Shown in pieces: positions 62,001 to 64,000 of a stretch of DNA of 64,000 bases. Each line of letters starts with the position of its first letter. Position 1 is the stretch's first letter. The stretch lies in the NCBI GenBank assembly GCA_021464245.1, contig JADCRB010000016.1:13695440-13759439 (forward strand), in the 5' to 3' direction. The translations under genes were made by a program, and so were the position numbers. Below the pieces are notes generated by a model. That model was not told the DNA's origin and made no database searches. It saw only the letters and a program-made list of their open reading frames with translations. The stretch comes from Carallia brachiata (taxonomy: Eukaryota > Streptophyta > Magnoliopsida > Malpighiales > Rhizophoraceae).

Positions 62001-64000
62001 AATCCTACTTTCTTTCCGGCAATATTTATGTTTAGAACAGAAAATAAATTAGAACCTTCAGGTGCTTGTCATGACTATATCCTAAGTCAAAGGGATTGGA
62101 TTTACGTGAAGGAAAATTATATTCTTGTTAAATTGACCCACTGAGTGAATTAGTTTAAATAGTAAGATTATACAATTATACTTAAATAATAATAAGTAGT
62201 AACGTATTTTTATCTAAAAATATTTGTTTGAAGTTATTCTTGTACAACTAAAATGCTTTTTTTTTTTCTAAGTTAAAATTACTTGGGTATAGTCAGATTT
62301 ATTCCCTTTTCTCTTGCTGGGGTAGGATAATACAACACTAATCTGATCTAAGTGCCTTCATATCCTGAGATCACATCAGAATCAATACTATGTTGTGGGA
62401 ATGACAGCACCCAAGAATCTGGAAATTAAATGAGCAAGAATAGCTAGGGTCCGCAAAAACCCTCCTTCGGAAGGAAGGACCTATTTGCAATGGCCGTAAG
62501 GTTTTACCATAATGGGAGATATGATGGATGGGTAGTGGACAAGCAAAATGAATATTGATTGGTTTGATCAATTGGGTGAGTGGTGGATTGGGATCGAGGG
62601 ACCAATCTTGAATGTTGGGGACTTCTGGCTTTTCAAAGTTGAAAGACCCAACCTCGTACAAATAATTGAAAAGGAAAAGTGGCTTACTAAAACAGTTTAA
62701 CGTTTGATGTCAGCGGAGATATGATTAACTTAAAACATGGTCTCTTATTTTAAGAACATTAATAATTAAAATTTTAAATATTTATTTTAAAAATTTTAAA
62801 TTTCAATCACAAAAAAATTATGACTTGTAAAATTTATAAAATCAAAAAGAATTATTTCTACGGCCTATTTTATTGTCTAATATAACTCAATAAAGGGTCA
62901 TTATTGCCATCCGGAGATGCAGTGATCCACTCAAAAAAGAGATGCAGTGATAAAATTGACAATCAAACAGATGGAGCTGAATAGCTGACACCGACAGGAG
63001 ACAAGGAAACTAATTACAGCCTGAGGGACCCTTGATTTTGCCCCCATATTCTATTTTTAAACATCTCCAAAACATGCTTTATTAGGCTCTTCAACTTTCT
63101 TTGACGCCATACTTTCAAAGTTTAGACCAAGTCAAAAAGCTCATTGACTGCTTGGAAGTTGGTGCATTTAAAAAGATAGGAAAAAAAGAGCTTTGTTTTT
63201 GTTTGAGGCAGAGGAAAGAGAAAAAAAGAAATTGAATATCTTTAAATTTAAATAAAAAAACAGAAGACTGACGAGAAAAACATGGTCCAACTGTAATAAA
63301 GCCTACGAGATTAAAATAATAGCAGTTTTGGTACGAGTTCCTCAATAAGTCGATGACATGTTTCATGTGAACAATACATTTGCATTGGAAGAATGTCTGT
63401 GATTGACTCGTGAATCAGCACAAAACCATTGGGATTAATTTACAATAATTTGATAGAGACAAGTGAGTCCAGGCGCCAGTGATGGAAGGATAGAATGTGA
63501 ACAAACAATAAAATCGCTAAAGATCTTAGAATTAGTTAAAATAATTACTAATTTTATTAGTTAAAAATATAGTTAAAAATTAAAATTTTACTACAACTGG
63601 TTCTTATTTTTTTATGAGTTTAATTTTTTTAGATAAAAATAAGATAAAATAAAATAAAATTATTAGTAACTTTGTGAACATCGTAGACTGAATCTCTCTT
63701 ATTTAATATACATATATGCAAACACATTTGGACCTGACCCAATTGAGGACTAAGCAAGGAGATCGTTTCTCCAACCTCTACACACGCCCAAGAAAATTAC
63801 ACTTTGAGGAAAGCCCAGGCTCCTTTTCCCTTCTCTTCTTCTTCTAGGTTCATTAAGGAGTCTGTTAAGCTGTCTTCCATTCTCCTCTTTATTTAACTTT
63901 TTAAAGCTCAAGCCTCTCGGTATAACCTTGTTAGTGAAGGTTGTGGTTAGTAGTTCAATTCTACAATATCCTTCCCCCTTCTTTTTTATATGAGTTTAAT
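59096..64000. other. AT-rich spacer to the right edge
   Basis: No supported gene. A short charged plus frame at 60950-61150 (REENTEQ, KRERRRRRL) and a minus frame at 62371-62661 (96 codons, MYEVGSFNFEKPEVP) are unrecognised. A CT-rich stretch at 63820-63890 near the edge could begin the promoter of the next gene. Confidence 0.5.

Noticed and set aside
1..64000. CRISPR arrays, operons, bacterial promoters and tRNA/rRNA genes
   Set aside because: The window is plant nuclear DNA. No regularly spaced repeats and no tRNA cloverleaf or rRNA segments were recognised by eye.

Overview
This is nuclear DNA of a eudicot plant. It is AT-rich, with multi-exon genes using GT-AG introns, large AT-rich spacers, microsatellites, foldback MITEs and a LINE remnant. 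Recognisable genes are a FIP1-type polyadenylation factor, an adenylate kinase 5 relic, cytochrome c maturation protein A, the SNARE YKT6, temperature-induced lipocalin, a Pro-X carboxypeptidase, a type-B response regulator and an ABHD17-like hydrolase. The species cannot be named. Four neighbours (FIP1[V], YKT61, TIL, type-B ARR) are, from memory of Arabidopsis locus numbers, the same set as At5g58040, At5g58060, At5g58070 and At5g58080, which points to an old collinear block. All exon coordinates were worked out by hand from splice sites and reading frames. Layout: 1-4.6 kb, plus strand, 3' part of a FIP1[V]-like gene broken by two nonsense codons. 6.34-6.65 kb, a clean Mutator-like MITE. 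7.67-8.36 kb, intact intronless CCMA/ABCI1. 10.3-18.3 kb, plus strand, a decayed chloroplast adenylate kinase 5 (AMK5 plus DUF1995) pseudogene carrying several internal tandem duplications. 18.3-27.8 kb, a tandem duplication: a small secreted or membrane AGP-like gene occurs twice on the minus strand, frameshifted at 20.5 kb and intact at 26.8 kb. Between the copies lie the collapsed ends of a second AMK5 relic, a second Mutator-like MITE, a 5'-truncated LINE and a further insertion of about 1.1 kb. 29.7-32.5 kb, plus strand, YKT61 in six exons with one missing base. 33.3-33.9 kb, minus strand, a TIL lipocalin with a premature stop and a deletion. 38.4-41.7 kb, plus strand, an intact ten-exon Pro-X carboxypeptidase. 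44.0-46.9 kb, minus strand, a five-exon type-B response regulator with two missing bases. 55.9-58.5 kb, minus strand, a five-exon ABHD17-like hydrolase with one missing base. The remaining stretches are AT-rich spacers with no supported gene. The genes are housekeeping or signalling genes of unrelated pathways and do not form a functional cluster. The theme of the window is decay: two genes and one duplicate copy are intact, while almost every other gene carries a nonsense change, a deletion or a one-base frameshift. FIP1, AMK5 and TIL look genuinely degraded. The single-base gaps in YKT61, the response regulator and the hydrolase could equally be assembly errors, because they can be read as losses in short homopolymer runs and the rest of each gene is undamaged. 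No previously undescribed functional system was found. The most informative structure is the layered duplication, deletion and insertion history at 10-28 kb.
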